Of a stretch of DNA of 64,000 nucleotides, positions 7,066 through 15,089 are shown piece after piece. The notes below the pieces were generated by a model. The model saw only the letters and a list, made by a program, of their open reading frames with translations, made no database searches and was not told the origin of the DNA. Numbering within the stretch: the stretch's first letter is position 1; the number at the start of each line of letters is the position of its first letter. The position numbers and the translations under genes are program-made. Origin of the DNA: Streptomyces sp. NBC_00510 (lineage in GTDB: Bacteria > Actinomycetota > Actinomycetes > Streptomycetales > Streptomycetaceae). The stretch is taken from contig CP107851.1 in assembly GCA_036013505.1 (NCBI GenBank), forward strand, positions 6,470,501 through 6,534,500, read 5' to 3'.

Positions 7066-7977
7066 ATGCCGGACAGCCCGATGGTCCTCGTGACCGGCGC
7101 CGCCGGGAGCGTGGGGGCGGTCGGGCACACGACCGTCGAGTTGCTGAGGGAACGCGGCTTCCCCGTCCGCGCCTTCGTCCACCGCGAGGACGAGCGGGCG
7201 GTGCAACTGCGGGACACCGGGGCGGAGGTGGTCGCCGGTGACCTGACCAGGACCGCGGACGTCGCGCGGGCCGCCGAGGGCTGCGGCCGGATGTACTTCG
7301 GGATGGGCGTGTCGGCGCAGTACCTGCAGGCCGCCGCGACGACGGCGGCCGTGGCCCGCGCCCACGGCGGACTCGACGTGCTGGTCAACATGTCGCAGAT
7401 GACGGTGTCCCAGATGAACCTCAGCAGCACGTCCGAGTCGAAGCAGCAGTGGCAGCAGTGGCTGGCGGAGCAGGTCATGGACTGGTCGGGGGTGCCGGTC
7501 TGCCACATCCGGCCGACGGTCTTCATGGAGAACCCGCTCTTCCTCGGCCTCGGTTTCCGCTCGGTCGCCCGGGACGGCACGATCCGCCTGCCCTTCGGCG
7601 ACGCGCGGACCTCCCCCGTCGCGGCCCGGGACGTCGCCGAGGTGGTCACGGCGGTGCTGGCCGACCCGGCGTCGCACGTCGGCCGGGTCCACGAGCTGAC
7701 CGGGGCCGAGTCCCGGGACATGACGGCGATCGCCGCCGAGTTCACCGAGGTGCTGGGGCGGAAGGTCCGTTACGTCGACGTGCCGTACGAGGAGTGGGCC
7801 GGGGAACTGGACGCCCTGGGACTCCCCGAGCACGTACGGCAGCACATCGCCACCATGGCCCGCCTCCACGCGGCGAACCGGTACGACCGCGCGACCGACG
7901 ACGTCAGGGAGATCCTGGGCAGACCGGCCTCCGGCATACGCGAGTTGGTCCGGGAGCACCCGGAGGTGTTCGGCTGA
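7066..7977 (+). CDS. NmrA-family NAD(P)-binding protein
   Basis: 303-residue atypical short-chain dehydrogenase. The N-terminus VLVTGAAGSVGAVGHTTVELL is a Rossmann dinucleotide-binding loop (GxxGxxG-like), followed by GAEVVAGDLTR, VNMSQMTVSQ in place of an active YxxxK, and the NmrA-like pattern HIRPTVFMENPLF and GRVHELTGAES. Such proteins are NAD(P)H-dependent azo- or quinone-type reductases or redox sensors; the substrate cannot be told. Cytoplasmic, no signal peptide. The start follows a GGAAGG site and lies 15 nt after the secreted-protein gene. It converges with the unknown gene at 8010-8609. Confidence 0.82.
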   Translation: MPDSPMVLVTGAAGSVGAVGHTTVELLRERGFPVRAFVHREDERAVQLRDTGAEVVAGDLTRTADVARAAEGCGRMYFGMGVSAQYLQAAATTAAVARAHGGLDVLVNMSQMTVSQMNLSSTSESKQQWQQWLAEQVMDWSGVPVCHIRPTVFMENPLFLGLGFRSVARDGTIRLPFGDARTSPVAARDVAEVVTAVLADPASHVGRVHELTGAESRDMTAIAAEFTEVLGRKVRYVDVPYEEWAGELDALGLPEHVRQHIATMARLHAANRYDRATDDVREILGRPASGIRELVREHPEVFG

Positions 7978-8009
7978 CGCCCCCGGCGGACCGCGGCGTC
8001 AGTGGTTCG

Positions 8010-8609
8010 TCAGTGGTCCGCGCAGCAGGGCGTCGGGTTGGGCACCTCGAACGGGGCGAGACGCCCGCCCACTGCGGGGACCAGCGGCAGGACCAGTTCT
8101 CCGGCCCGCCACTCGGGGCGGACGTGGCGGGCGGTGAGGACCTCGGCGTCCGGCGCGGGCCGCTCGTCCGCGGGGGAGCCGAGCACGACCAGCCGCGTGA
8201 TCGCGGTGCGGGCCAGCAGGTCGGCCACGGTGACCGTACCGGTGAGGCCGTCGACGCCCGGGTAGACCACGGCCCGGCCGCCGCTGAGCGCCGCGGCCTC
8301 GGCGGCGGCGCCGGCCGCCGCCTCGGCCAGCGGAGCCGGTCCGTGGCCGCGGCCGGCCAGGAAGACGCCCAGCGGGGCGCCGGTCCCCGAGGTCTCCGTG
8401 AGCGAGCGCCACGCCGCCTGCGCGGCGGCGGGGTCCGGCAGCGTCAGGGAGACCGCCGTGTGCGGATCGCCGCCGCGGACCAGGTGCGTGCACGCGACGG
8501 TGTCCGCGGGGAGGCCGAGCCGGTCCACCAGGTGGTGGACCAGGTGGTCGGCCTCCCGCAGGCCGGGGGAACCGGTGTCGACGCCGAGGACCGCGGGGGC
8601 CGTCGTCAC
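8010..8609 (-). CDS. Hypothetical protein translationally coupled to the PHP gene (199 aa)
   Basis: The GTG start (8607-8609) overlaps the TGA of the PHP-domain gene by four bases (GTGA), so the two are translated together. The sequence is Ala/Gly/Leu-rich and opens with VLGVDTGSPGLREADHLVHHLV. It has internal motifs LVVLGSPADERP and VFLAGRGHGPAPLAEA, and ends in the striking PNPTPCCADH, a Cys-Cys and His tail that could bind metal. The repeating beta-alpha pattern, with GRGHG, vaguely recalls CbiX/sirohydrochlorin chelatase folds, but no catalytic signature supports that. I do not recognise the family. Confidence 0.65.
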   Translation of the reverse strand: MTTAPAVLGVDTGSPGLREADHLVHHLVDRLGLPADTVACTHLVRGGDPHTAVSLTLPDPAAAQAAWRSLTETSGTGAPLGVFLAGRGHGPAPLAEAAAGAAAEAAALSGGRAVVYPGVDGLTGTVTVADLLARTAITRLVVLGSPADERPAPDAEVLTARHVRPEWRAGELVLPLVPAVGGRLAPFEVPNPTPCCADH

Positions 8610-10318
8610 GCGGGCAGCACCCAGATCGGGTTGGAGTAGAACCACAGGTCCTTCCAGGGGTCCGCGTCGCCGAGGACGTCGATCGCCGGGCCGGCCGGGT
8701 CCACCGCGGCGCCGTTGATGCCGACGGCGCCGCGGTTGCCGTCCGTGCCGCGCAGCCGGACGTAGAGCGGCTTGTCGACGCGGCCCAGGGAGTACGTCAG
8801 CCGCACCGACCCCGCCGAGCGGCCCACCTCGAAGGACTTCACGACCCTGGTGTCCGGGGCGGCGAAGGTGTCCCGGTCGGAGGCCCGGCCGGTGACCGCG
8901 CCGCGGATGACGTCCACACGGGCCAGCTCCGGCACGAACTGGGCCCAGTTGGGGCCGTTCGCCAGGTCGATGTCGACGACGAGGTCGACCTTGTCGCCGC
9001 GGCGGACCCGCAGCATGCCGCCGAGCGTCTGCTCGTACCCGCCGGAGCGCAGCCGCGCGTCGAGCCCGCTGATCAGCCCGCCGTGGTCGACCCAGACGCG
9101 GCCCTCGCGGAGGGCGTCCATGACCGCGCGGTACGAGAAGCCGGCGGCCCCGACGTGGGTGCGGCTGTACTGGCCCGGCCAGAAGTCGCCGTCGGTCAGG
9201 CTGAGTCCGCCGCCGTAGACCGGGTCGTCGTAGTGGCCCTGGGTGGCGAAGTCGCCACCGCCGCGGACGGCGGTGTCGGCGTACACGTTGTGCGCGTCGG
9301 AGTTGGCGGTGATCCACCACGGCCTGCCCTCGGCGAGGAGGCTGTCCCACAGGCCGCCGACGGTGGCGGTCATCCAGTCGAAGCCGCCCCAGGTGCGGTA
9401 GCTCTCCAGCGGGTAGCCGGGCCAGGACTGGGCGCTCGGGCTGCTGTCGTAGAAGCCGCGGCCGGAGCCGGGGCCCTGCGGCGCGGGCAGGCCGGCGGCC
9501 TGGTGGCCGGGCGCGCCCTCCATGCCGACCGCGATGGTGGGCTGGGCGTCGCGCCAGGCGCGGATCTCGTGCGGGGAGTCCAGACCCTTGCGCGCGGGGT
9601 GGTTGGCCAGGAACAGCGCGTCCTGGACCTTCTTGCGGCGGACGGCGTCGGCGAGGAAGTCCAGCCCCGCGACGGCCAGCGCCTCGTTGGCGGGGGTGGG
9701 CGCGGTGGCACCCTTGACCGAGCCGTCGAAGGAGTTCTCGAACTCCTTCAGTACGGCGACCTCGTTGCGGCCGGGGTGGACGAAGACCGTGCCGTGCTCG
9801 GCGGCCGGGATGTTCCACTCCAGGCCCTGGAAGACCAGGGTGTCGGAGATCTCCCCGCGGGCCGCGACGATCTGCGGGTTGACCTTCTCCACGCCGATCT
9901 TGGCGTGCTGCTCGCTGCCGTGGTCGGTGATGACCATCCAGTCCAGGCCGTTCGCGTTGGCGTGGCGGACGTGGTCGATGACGCGGTACTTCGCGTCGGA
10001 GCTGAACTGGGTGTGGATGTGGTGGTCGCCGGCCAGCCACAGGTAGCCACCGGGGCGCGACCCGCCGTGCCCCTGGTGCCCCTGCGGGGAGGAGCCGTGG
10101 GCGGCGGCCTGGCCGGCACCGGCGAGCACACTGCCCGCGGCCAGCCCGGCGCCGAGCAGTCCGGTGCGGCGCAGCATGGAGCGCCGGGAGAGCTGGCCCG
10201 GGGTCAGTTCCTCGTCCGGGACGGAGAGGTCGAGCGCCGGCGGCAGGGACTCCGCGCCGTCGCCGTGGTGGTGGTGCGCGTGGGTGTGGTCGTGCCCGTG
10301 CTGGTGGCCGTGGCCCAT
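8606..10318 (-). CDS. PHP-domain metal-dependent hydrolase with His-rich N-terminus and Tat signal
   Basis: 570 residues. Residues 1-20 are a His cluster (MGHGHQHGHDHTHAHHHH). A twin-arginine signal SRRSMLRRTG follows at about 44-53, with a hydrophobic Ala/Gly core to about 73. The PHP phosphoesterase domain starts with GDHHIHTQFSSD (H99, H100, H102) and continues with VITDHGSEQH, GLEWNIP, LANHPAR and TANSDAHN, which supply the multi-metal site. The C-terminal part is beta-rich (WVDHGGLISGLDARL onward). It should be exported folded, with metals already bound. Its phosphoester substrate is unknown. Coupled to the gene at 8010-8609. Confidence 0.85.
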   Translation of the reverse strand: MGHGHQHGHDHTHAHHHHGDGAESLPPALDLSVPDEELTPGQLSRRSMLRRTGLLGAGLAAGSVLAGAGQAAAHGSSPQGHQGHGGSRPGGYLWLAGDHHIHTQFSSDAKYRVIDHVRHANANGLDWMVITDHGSEQHAKIGVEKVNPQIVAARGEISDTLVFQGLEWNIPAAEHGTVFVHPGRNEVAVLKEFENSFDGSVKGATAPTPANEALAVAGLDFLADAVRRKKVQDALFLANHPARKGLDSPHEIRAWRDAQPTIAVGMEGAPGHQAAGLPAPQGPGSGRGFYDSSPSAQSWPGYPLESYRTWGGFDWMTATVGGLWDSLLAEGRPWWITANSDAHNVYADTAVRGGGDFATQGHYDDPVYGGGLSLTDGDFWPGQYSRTHVGAAGFSYRAVMDALREGRVWVDHGGLISGLDARLRSGGYEQTLGGMLRVRRGDKVDLVVDIDLANGPNWAQFVPELARVDVIRGAVTGRASDRDTFAAPDTRVVKSFEVGRSAGSVRLTYSLGRVDKPLYVRLRGTDGNRGAVGINGAAVDPAGPAIDVLGDADPWKDLWFYSNPIWVLPA

Positions 10319-10697
10319 GATCCGCTCCTTGCCCTCCGCGAGGGCGCCGGTCCGCGCTGACTGGGGCGTGCGTCAGGAGAGCCTGCGGATGCCGGATGAA
10401 CTCCCCGGGCCGCGCGGGTGGACACCACCGGGACGCGACATGTGGGCTGGGACACGGGGAACGGAGGTGATCACTCCACCGCGGTGCGGAGGCGGTTGCC
10501 GGCCGGGACGTCGTGGAGCCGTTCCCTGGACGGGAGTCGGGTGTGCGAGCCGGCTGTTGGTGCTGATCGTGCTCGGCGGGCTTCCCGCCGGATTCGTCGG
10601 CGGACTGGCCACCGTGATCAACCTGAAGATCACCCGTACCGGGCCGTCCCCCACGGGCGGGGCCGGAGCGCCACGATCCGGCTCTTAGGGTGGGGGC
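10319..10697. other. Intergenic region between PHP gene and cytochrome P450 gene
   Basis: 379 bp between divergent genes; both promoters should lie here. On the plus strand, 10540-10688 can encode a hydrophobic helix (LLVLIVLGGLPAGFVGGLATVI plus a short polar tail) with no convincing start codon or ribosome site. A small membrane protein is possible but not supported well enough to call. No repeat or RNA structure was recognised. Confidence 0.4.
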
Positions 10698-11927
10698 ATG
10701 GCCTCCTCGACCCCGCCGAACGCCGCTCCGGACGCAACACCGCCCGGGCAGGTTCTTGTTGACCCCGCCGAGCTGATCGCCGATCCCTACGGGGCGTACG
10801 GCAGGCTCCGCGAGGCCGGTCCCGTCCACCGCGTCACCGGCACCGACGGGCGTCCCGCCTGGGTGGTCACCCGGTACGAGGACGTGCGCCAGGCGCTCGG
10901 CGACCCTCTGCTGTCCCTGGACAAGCGCAACGCCCTGCCCGGCAACTACTCGGGGTTCGCGCTGCCGCCCGCCCTCGACGCCAACCTGCTGAACATGGAC
11001 CCGCCGGACCACACCCGCATCCGGCGTCTGGTGTCGCAGGCCTTCACCCCGCGCCGCGTCGCGGACCTGCGCGAGCCGGTCCGCCGTACGGCCGCCGAAC
11101 TCCTGGACGCCGTGGCCCCCGACGGCCGCGCCGACCTGATCGCCGCCTATGCCGCGCCACTGCCGATCCGCGTGATCTGCGACCTGCTCGGCGTCGCCCC
11201 CGGCGACCGCCGCGACTTCCGGGGCTGGACGGACGCCCTGGTCGCCCCGGACCCTTCGCGTCCCTCCGCGGCGAAGGAGGCGGTCGCCGCCATGCTCGGG
11301 TACTTCGGGCAGCTCATCGCGCGCAAGCGCGCCCACCCCGAGGACGACCTGCTATCCGCGATGATCGCCGCCCGCGACGACGGCGACCGGCTCAGCGAGG
11401 ACGAGCTGATGTCGCTGACCTTCCTCCTCCTGTTCGCCGGGTACGAGAACACCGTGCAGCTCATCGGCAACGCCGTCCTGGCGCTGCTGACGCACCCCGG
11501 GCAACTGGCCGCCCTGCGGGCCGAGCCGGGCGGGGCCGCGGCGGCGGTCGAGGAGCTGACCCGCTGGGACGGGCCGGCGCCGCTGGCCATCCGGCGCTTC
11601 CCGCTGGAGGACGTCACCATCGGCGGCGTGACGGTCCCCGCCGGCGAGACGGTGCTGCTCTCGCTGGCCGCGGCCAACCGCGACCCCGCCCGCTTCCCGG
11701 AGGCCGACCGGCTCGACCTCGGCCGCGCCGACACCGCGCACCTCGGCCTCGGGCACGGCATCCACTACTGCCTCGGCGCTCCGCTGGCCCGGCTGGAGAC
11801 CGAGATCGCGCTCACCGGGCTGCTGGCCCGCTTCCCGGGGCTCGCCCTGGACGCGGATCCCGCGGAGCTGCGGTGGCGCCCGTCGATGCGCACCCGCGGC
11901 CTGGTGGACCTCCCGGTCCGTTTCTGA
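10698..11927 (+). CDS. Cytochrome P450 (CYP107-like class I)
   Basis: Haem monooxygenase of 409 residues. The I-helix carries LLLFAGYENT, with Asn where the usual motif AGxETT has Thr. The K-helix ExxR is in EELTRW. The haem loop GLGHGIHYCLGAPLAR places the haem-ligand Cys at residue 358. Soluble and cytoplasmic; it needs a ferredoxin and ferredoxin reductase, neither of which is adjacent. ATG at 10698 directly follows a GGTGGGGGC site. No biosynthetic partners flank it (PHP gene upstream, YoaK gene convergent downstream), so the substrate is unknown. The overall pattern, including NMDPPDHTRIRRLV, is typical of Streptomyces P450s. Confidence 0.92.
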   Translation: MASSTPPNAAPDATPPGQVLVDPAELIADPYGAYGRLREAGPVHRVTGTDGRPAWVVTRYEDVRQALGDPLLSLDKRNALPGNYSGFALPPALDANLLNMDPPDHTRIRRLVSQAFTPRRVADLREPVRRTAAELLDAVAPDGRADLIAAYAAPLPIRVICDLLGVAPGDRRDFRGWTDALVAPDPSRPSAAKEAVAAMLGYFGQLIARKRAHPEDDLLSAMIAARDDGDRLSEDELMSLTFLLLFAGYENTVQLIGNAVLALLTHPGQLAALRAEPGGAAAAVEELTRWDGPAPLAIRRFPLEDVTIGGVTVPAGETVLLSLAAANRDPARFPEADRLDLGRADTAHLGLGHGIHYCLGAPLARLETEIALTGLLARFPGLALDADPAELRWRPSMRTRGLVDLPVRF

Positions 11928-11945
11928 CCGGCGGTACGGGACGGG

Positions 11946-12605
11946 TCACCGGCGGGCGGCGACGGTCGCCGCCACGGCCACCGTCAGCGCGCACCCGGTG
12001 GCCGCACCCAGGGCGGCGGGCGGTGTCACCAGGAGCACCAGGAGGCCCCCGGCCAGGGCGCCGGCCACCAGGGCGGCGACGCTCAGTGCCTGGCGCAGGG
12101 CCATCCGCCGGTCGTGCGCCGTGGCGCCGGTGCCGCTGAGCAGCCCGACCAGGGTGCGGGTCATCACGGTCGTGGTCAGGCCCGCGACGCCGACGCGTCC
12201 GGCCATCGCGTTCTGGATGCCCATCGCCACCGCGCAGACCACCACCAGCACGCGCCGCGGCCCGTCCAGCGCGTGCAGTGCCGTGGCCGAGGCCAGCAGC
12301 GCGGTCTCGCACACCGCGGCCGCGCTCACCAGCGCGATCGGGCGGGTCAGCCGGGCCAGTGCCGCCCGGCAGAAGAGGATGCCCACGGCGAAGCCGCCGA
12401 GGGCCACCAGCGAGGTGACGACCGAGAACTGGGGCGCCCCGGCCAGGCCGAGGCTGACGAAGACCAGGTTGCCCGTCATGTTCGCCACGAAGACATGACC
12501 CAGGCTGAGGATGCTCACGGCGTCGACCAGCCCGCTGAGCACGGTGAGGACGAGCAGCAGCACGGTCAGCAGGCGCTGCCGGTCCCCTTCCGGGCCACCG
12601 CTCAT
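11946..12605 (-). CDS. YoaK/DUF1275 family membrane protein
   Basis: 219 residues with about six predicted transmembrane helices. The family signature is near the N-terminus: LSGLVDAVSILSLGHVFVANMTGNLVF. A second motif, AMGIQNAMAGRVGVAGLTTTVMTRTL, is the internal partner of the first. DUF1275 proteins are inner-membrane proteins of unknown substrate, possibly transporters. The gene converges with the P450 gene and is divergent from the DyP gene, with 125 bp between the starts. No signal peptide is needed. Confidence 0.87.
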   Translation of the reverse strand: MSGGPEGDRQRLLTVLLLVLTVLSGLVDAVSILSLGHVFVANMTGNLVFVSLGLAGAPQFSVVTSLVALGGFAVGILFCRAALARLTRPIALVSAAAVCETALLASATALHALDGPRRVLVVVCAVAMGIQNAMAGRVGVAGLTTTVMTRTLVGLLSGTGATAHDRRMALRQALSVAALVAGALAGGLLVLLVTPPAALGAATGCALTVAVAATVAARR

Positions 12606-12730
12606 GTCCAGCCGCCTTCCGCAGGGGTTCGCCGCCGCTCCTGGTCAGGATGCACCGGGCCGGGCCCCGGAGCAGACTTGTGCGTGTCCGCCCCGACCCG
12701 GGCGCGCCCCCGAACCGAAGGAGCGTGGTG

Positions 12731-13732
12731 ATGGCGGAACCGCTGCCGCAGCCGGTGCTCAGCCCTCTCACCACGTCCGCGATCTTCCTGGTCGTGACGG
12801 TCGACCCCGGCGGGGAGACCGCCGTCCGCGATCTGCTGGAGGACCTGTCCGGACTGCAGCGCTCGGTCGGCTTCGGCACCCCCGACGGGCGGCTGAGCTG
12901 TGTCGCCGGGGTGGGGTCGAACGTGTGGGGCCGCCTCTTCGGCGGGCCGCGCCCCGCCGGACTGCACCCCTTCACCGAGCTGACCGGACCCCGCCACCAG
13001 GCGCCCGCCACCCCGGGCGACCTGCTCTTCCACATCCGGGCCAGCCGGCTGGACCTGTGCTTCACCCTGGCCCAGCTGGTCATGGACCGGCTGCGCGGCC
13101 ATGTCACGGTCCGTGACGAGGTGCACGGCTTCAAGTACCTCGACGTCCGCGACCTGCTGGGGTTCGTCGACGGCACGGAGAACCCGGTCGGCCCCGAGGC
13201 GACCGAGGCGGTCCTGGTCGGCGACGAGGACCCGGACTTCCGTTGCGGCAGCTACGTGATCGTGCAGAAGTACGTCCACGACCTCGACGCCTGGAACGCC
13301 CTGCCCGTGGAGGCGCAGGAGCGGGTGATCGGCCGCAGCAAACTGGGCAACATCGAGATGGACGACGACGTCAAGCCCGCCGACTCCCACGTCGCCCTGA
13401 CCACGATCGTCGAACCGGACGGCACCGAACGGCAGATCCTCCGCGACAACATGCCCTTCGGCCGGGTGGGCACCGCCGAGTTCGGGACGTACTTCATCGG
13501 CTACGCGCGGACCCCGGAGGTCACCGAGCGGATGCTGCGCAACATGTTCCTCGGCGACGGGCAGGCGAGCCACGACCGGATCCTGGACTTCTCCCGGGCC
13601 GTGACCGGCACGCTCTTCTTCGTGCCCTCCGCCGACTTCCTGGACGACCTTCCCGATCCCCCCGCCGTCGTGGCCGCCCCGGCCGCGAAGTCGCTGGGGA
13701 TCGGCGACCTGAGGAAGACCGTCACATCATGA
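12731..13732 (+). CDS. Dyp-type haem peroxidase, encapsulin cargo
   Basis: Oxidises dyes and phenolic substrates with hydrogen peroxide using haem b. 333 residues from ATG 12731, chosen because an AAGGAG site lies just ahead. The family motif GFVDGTEN places the catalytic Asp at 147. The proximal haem His is about 220 (DSHVALTT) and the distal Arg 238 (LRDNMPFG). The last residues KSLGIGDLRK match the encapsulin cargo-loading peptide (SLGIGxL pattern). The stop overlaps the encapsulin start by ATGA, so shell and cargo are translated together. It should be packed inside the encapsulin compartment and protect against oxidative stress. Confidence 0.95.
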   Translation: MAEPLPQPVLSPLTTSAIFLVVTVDPGGETAVRDLLEDLSGLQRSVGFGTPDGRLSCVAGVGSNVWGRLFGGPRPAGLHPFTELTGPRHQAPATPGDLLFHIRASRLDLCFTLAQLVMDRLRGHVTVRDEVHGFKYLDVRDLLGFVDGTENPVGPEATEAVLVGDEDPDFRCGSYVIVQKYVHDLDAWNALPVEAQERVIGRSKLGNIEMDDDVKPADSHVALTTIVEPDGTERQILRDNMPFGRVGTAEFGTYFIGYARTPEVTERMLRNMFLGDGQASHDRILDFSRAVTGTLFFVPSADFLDDLPDPPAVVAAPAAKSLGIGDLRKTVTS

Positions 13733-14529
13733 ACAACCTGCACCGGGAACTCGCCCCGATCTCCGAAGCCGCCTGGGACGACCTGGAGGAGGAGGCACGG
13801 CGCACCTTCAAGCGCCACGTCGCCGCCCGCCGGATCGTCGACGTGCCCGAGGCCGCCGGCCCCGAGTTCGCCGGGGTGAACACCGGCCACCTCGACCCGG
13901 TCGAGGCGCCCCACGAGGACGTGCTCGCCCGGGTGCGCCGCGCGCAGCCGGTCGTCGAGCTGCGCGTGCCCTTCACGGTCGACCGCGGCGAGGTCGACAT
14001 CGTCGAGCGCGGTGCCCAGGACGCGGACTGGCAGCCCGTGAAGGACGCCGCCCGGCGCATCGCGTTCACCGAGGACCGGGCGGTCTTCGAGGGGTACGCG
14101 GCGGCCGGCATCACCGGCATCCGCGCGAGCGCCTCGAACCCGCCGCTGAGCCTCCCCGCGGACGTGCGCGACTACCCCAACGCCGTCAGCCAGGCCATCT
14201 CCGCGCTCCGCCTCGCGGGCGTCGGCGGCCCGTACACGCTCGCGCTGAGCGCCGACGCGTACACCGCCGTCAACGAGACCTCCCACTACGGCTACCCGAT
14301 CCACGCCCACCTGGCCCGGCTCCTCGACGGGGAGATCGTGTGGGCGCCCGCCATCGACGGGGCGTTCCTGCTCTCCACCCGCGGCGGCGACTTCGAGCTG
14401 CGCATCGGCCAGGACGTGTCCATCGGCTACCTGTCGCACGACGACACCAGCGTGCGGCTGTACTTCCAGGAGACCCTCACCTTCCTGGTGCACACGGCGG
14501 AGGCGGCGGTCGCGCTCACGGCCGCGTGA
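13729..14529 (+). CDS. Family 1 encapsulin shell protein
   Basis: 266 residues, the usual length of HK97-fold encapsulins, which self-assemble into an icosahedral protein compartment. Signatures include the N-terminal LHRELAPISEAAWDDLEEEA, the RRIVDVPEAAGPEFAGVNTG region, FEGYAAAGITGI, and C-terminal GQDVSIGYLSHDDTSVRLYFQET. The shell interior near the N-terminal helix binds the C-terminal peptide of the DyP peroxidase encoded directly upstream with a 4-bp overlap. No second cargo gene (ferritin-like or other) was seen nearby. Confidence 0.95.
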   Translation: MNNLHRELAPISEAAWDDLEEEARRTFKRHVAARRIVDVPEAAGPEFAGVNTGHLDPVEAPHEDVLARVRRAQPVVELRVPFTVDRGEVDIVERGAQDADWQPVKDAARRIAFTEDRAVFEGYAAAGITGIRASASNPPLSLPADVRDYPNAVSQAISALRLAGVGGPYTLALSADAYTAVNETSHYGYPIHAHLARLLDGEIVWAPAIDGAFLLSTRGGDFELRIGQDVSIGYLSHDDTSVRLYFQETLTFLVHTAEAAVALTAA

Positions 14530-14572
14530 CGGGTGACGGGTGACGGGCGCCCGATACGGGTATTCGCCCGTT

Positions 14573-14773
14573 ATGACCGGAAAACACAGGAAGACATCGC
14601 TCTGGCCGCACCGTTCCGAGGTCAGGACCGGCGGGCCCGCCCGCCACGCCGCCTCGGCGGGCGAGGACGACGGCCGTCGTGAGCCCGTCCCCGAGGACCT
14701 CCCGCCCGCCCACGCCCCGGTGGTGCCCGGCACCCACGTGGACGGCACGGAGGCGCCCCACCACCGCGCGTGA
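14573..14773 (+). CDS. Possible small hydrophilic protein (66 aa)
   Basis: Short open frame of Arg/His/Pro-rich polar sequence (MTGKHRKTSLWPHRSEV...) with no hydrophobic segment and no family match. The ribosome site is poor. It could be a genuine small basic protein or chance coding in GC-rich DNA. The opposite-strand frame over the same bases also looks artificial. Confidence 0.3.
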   Translation: MTGKHRKTSLWPHRSEVRTGGPARHAASAGEDDGRREPVPEDLPPAHAPVVPGTHVDGTEAPHHRA

Positions 14774-15029
14774 CAGCGGGCCCGCGCCGGACGCAGGACC
14801 GCCTCGTGCCCCGTCCGCCGGCATGGGGGCGGCGCGCGGGGACACGGGATGGGGGAGGAGGCGGAGGTCCTGCCCGCCCGCGTCGACCGGCGCCGGAAGG
14901 GCCGCTGACGGGCCCTCACGAAGTGTGCCCCCGTACGGGTGGAGCGGGCCGGGAGGGCGTGACACGTTCCGTCACCGCGGGGACCGATTGTGTGATTATT
15001 CGGCCCGCTCGGTTGGAGGTAGTGCCCCC
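14774..15029. other. Upstream region of the type II PKS operon
   Basis: About 250 bp before the cyclase-KS-CLF operon. It ends in a relatively AT-rich stretch (14988-15000, TTGTGTGATTATT) followed by GGTTGGAGG, which fits promoter then ribosome site. Short direct repeats GTGACGG lie at 14526-14546, outside this interval. No RNA structure or extra gene was recognised. Confidence 0.4.
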
Positions 15030-15089
15030 ATGACCTCAGTGACGGAACGTCAGTCCGGCCATCCCGCGGCGGAGGTGCGGACCCGATGA
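15030..15089 (+). CDS. Candidate 19-residue leader peptide of the PKS operon
   Basis: ATG at 15030 follows a strong GGAGG (15015-15019). The frame MTSVTERQSGHPAAEVRTR ends with TGA overlapping the cyclase-cupin start by ATGA. A second GGAGG lies at 15071-15075 inside this frame, placed for the cyclase start. Either a real coupled leader peptide or a remnant; no attenuator hairpin was seen. Confidence 0.35.
   Translation: MTSVTERQSGHPAAEVRTR

Noticed and set aside
14516..14965. Minus-strand frame of 149 residues opposite the possible 66-aa gene
   Set aside because: Gly/Pro/Arg-rich chance composition and no ribosome site; it also runs into the encapsulin end.
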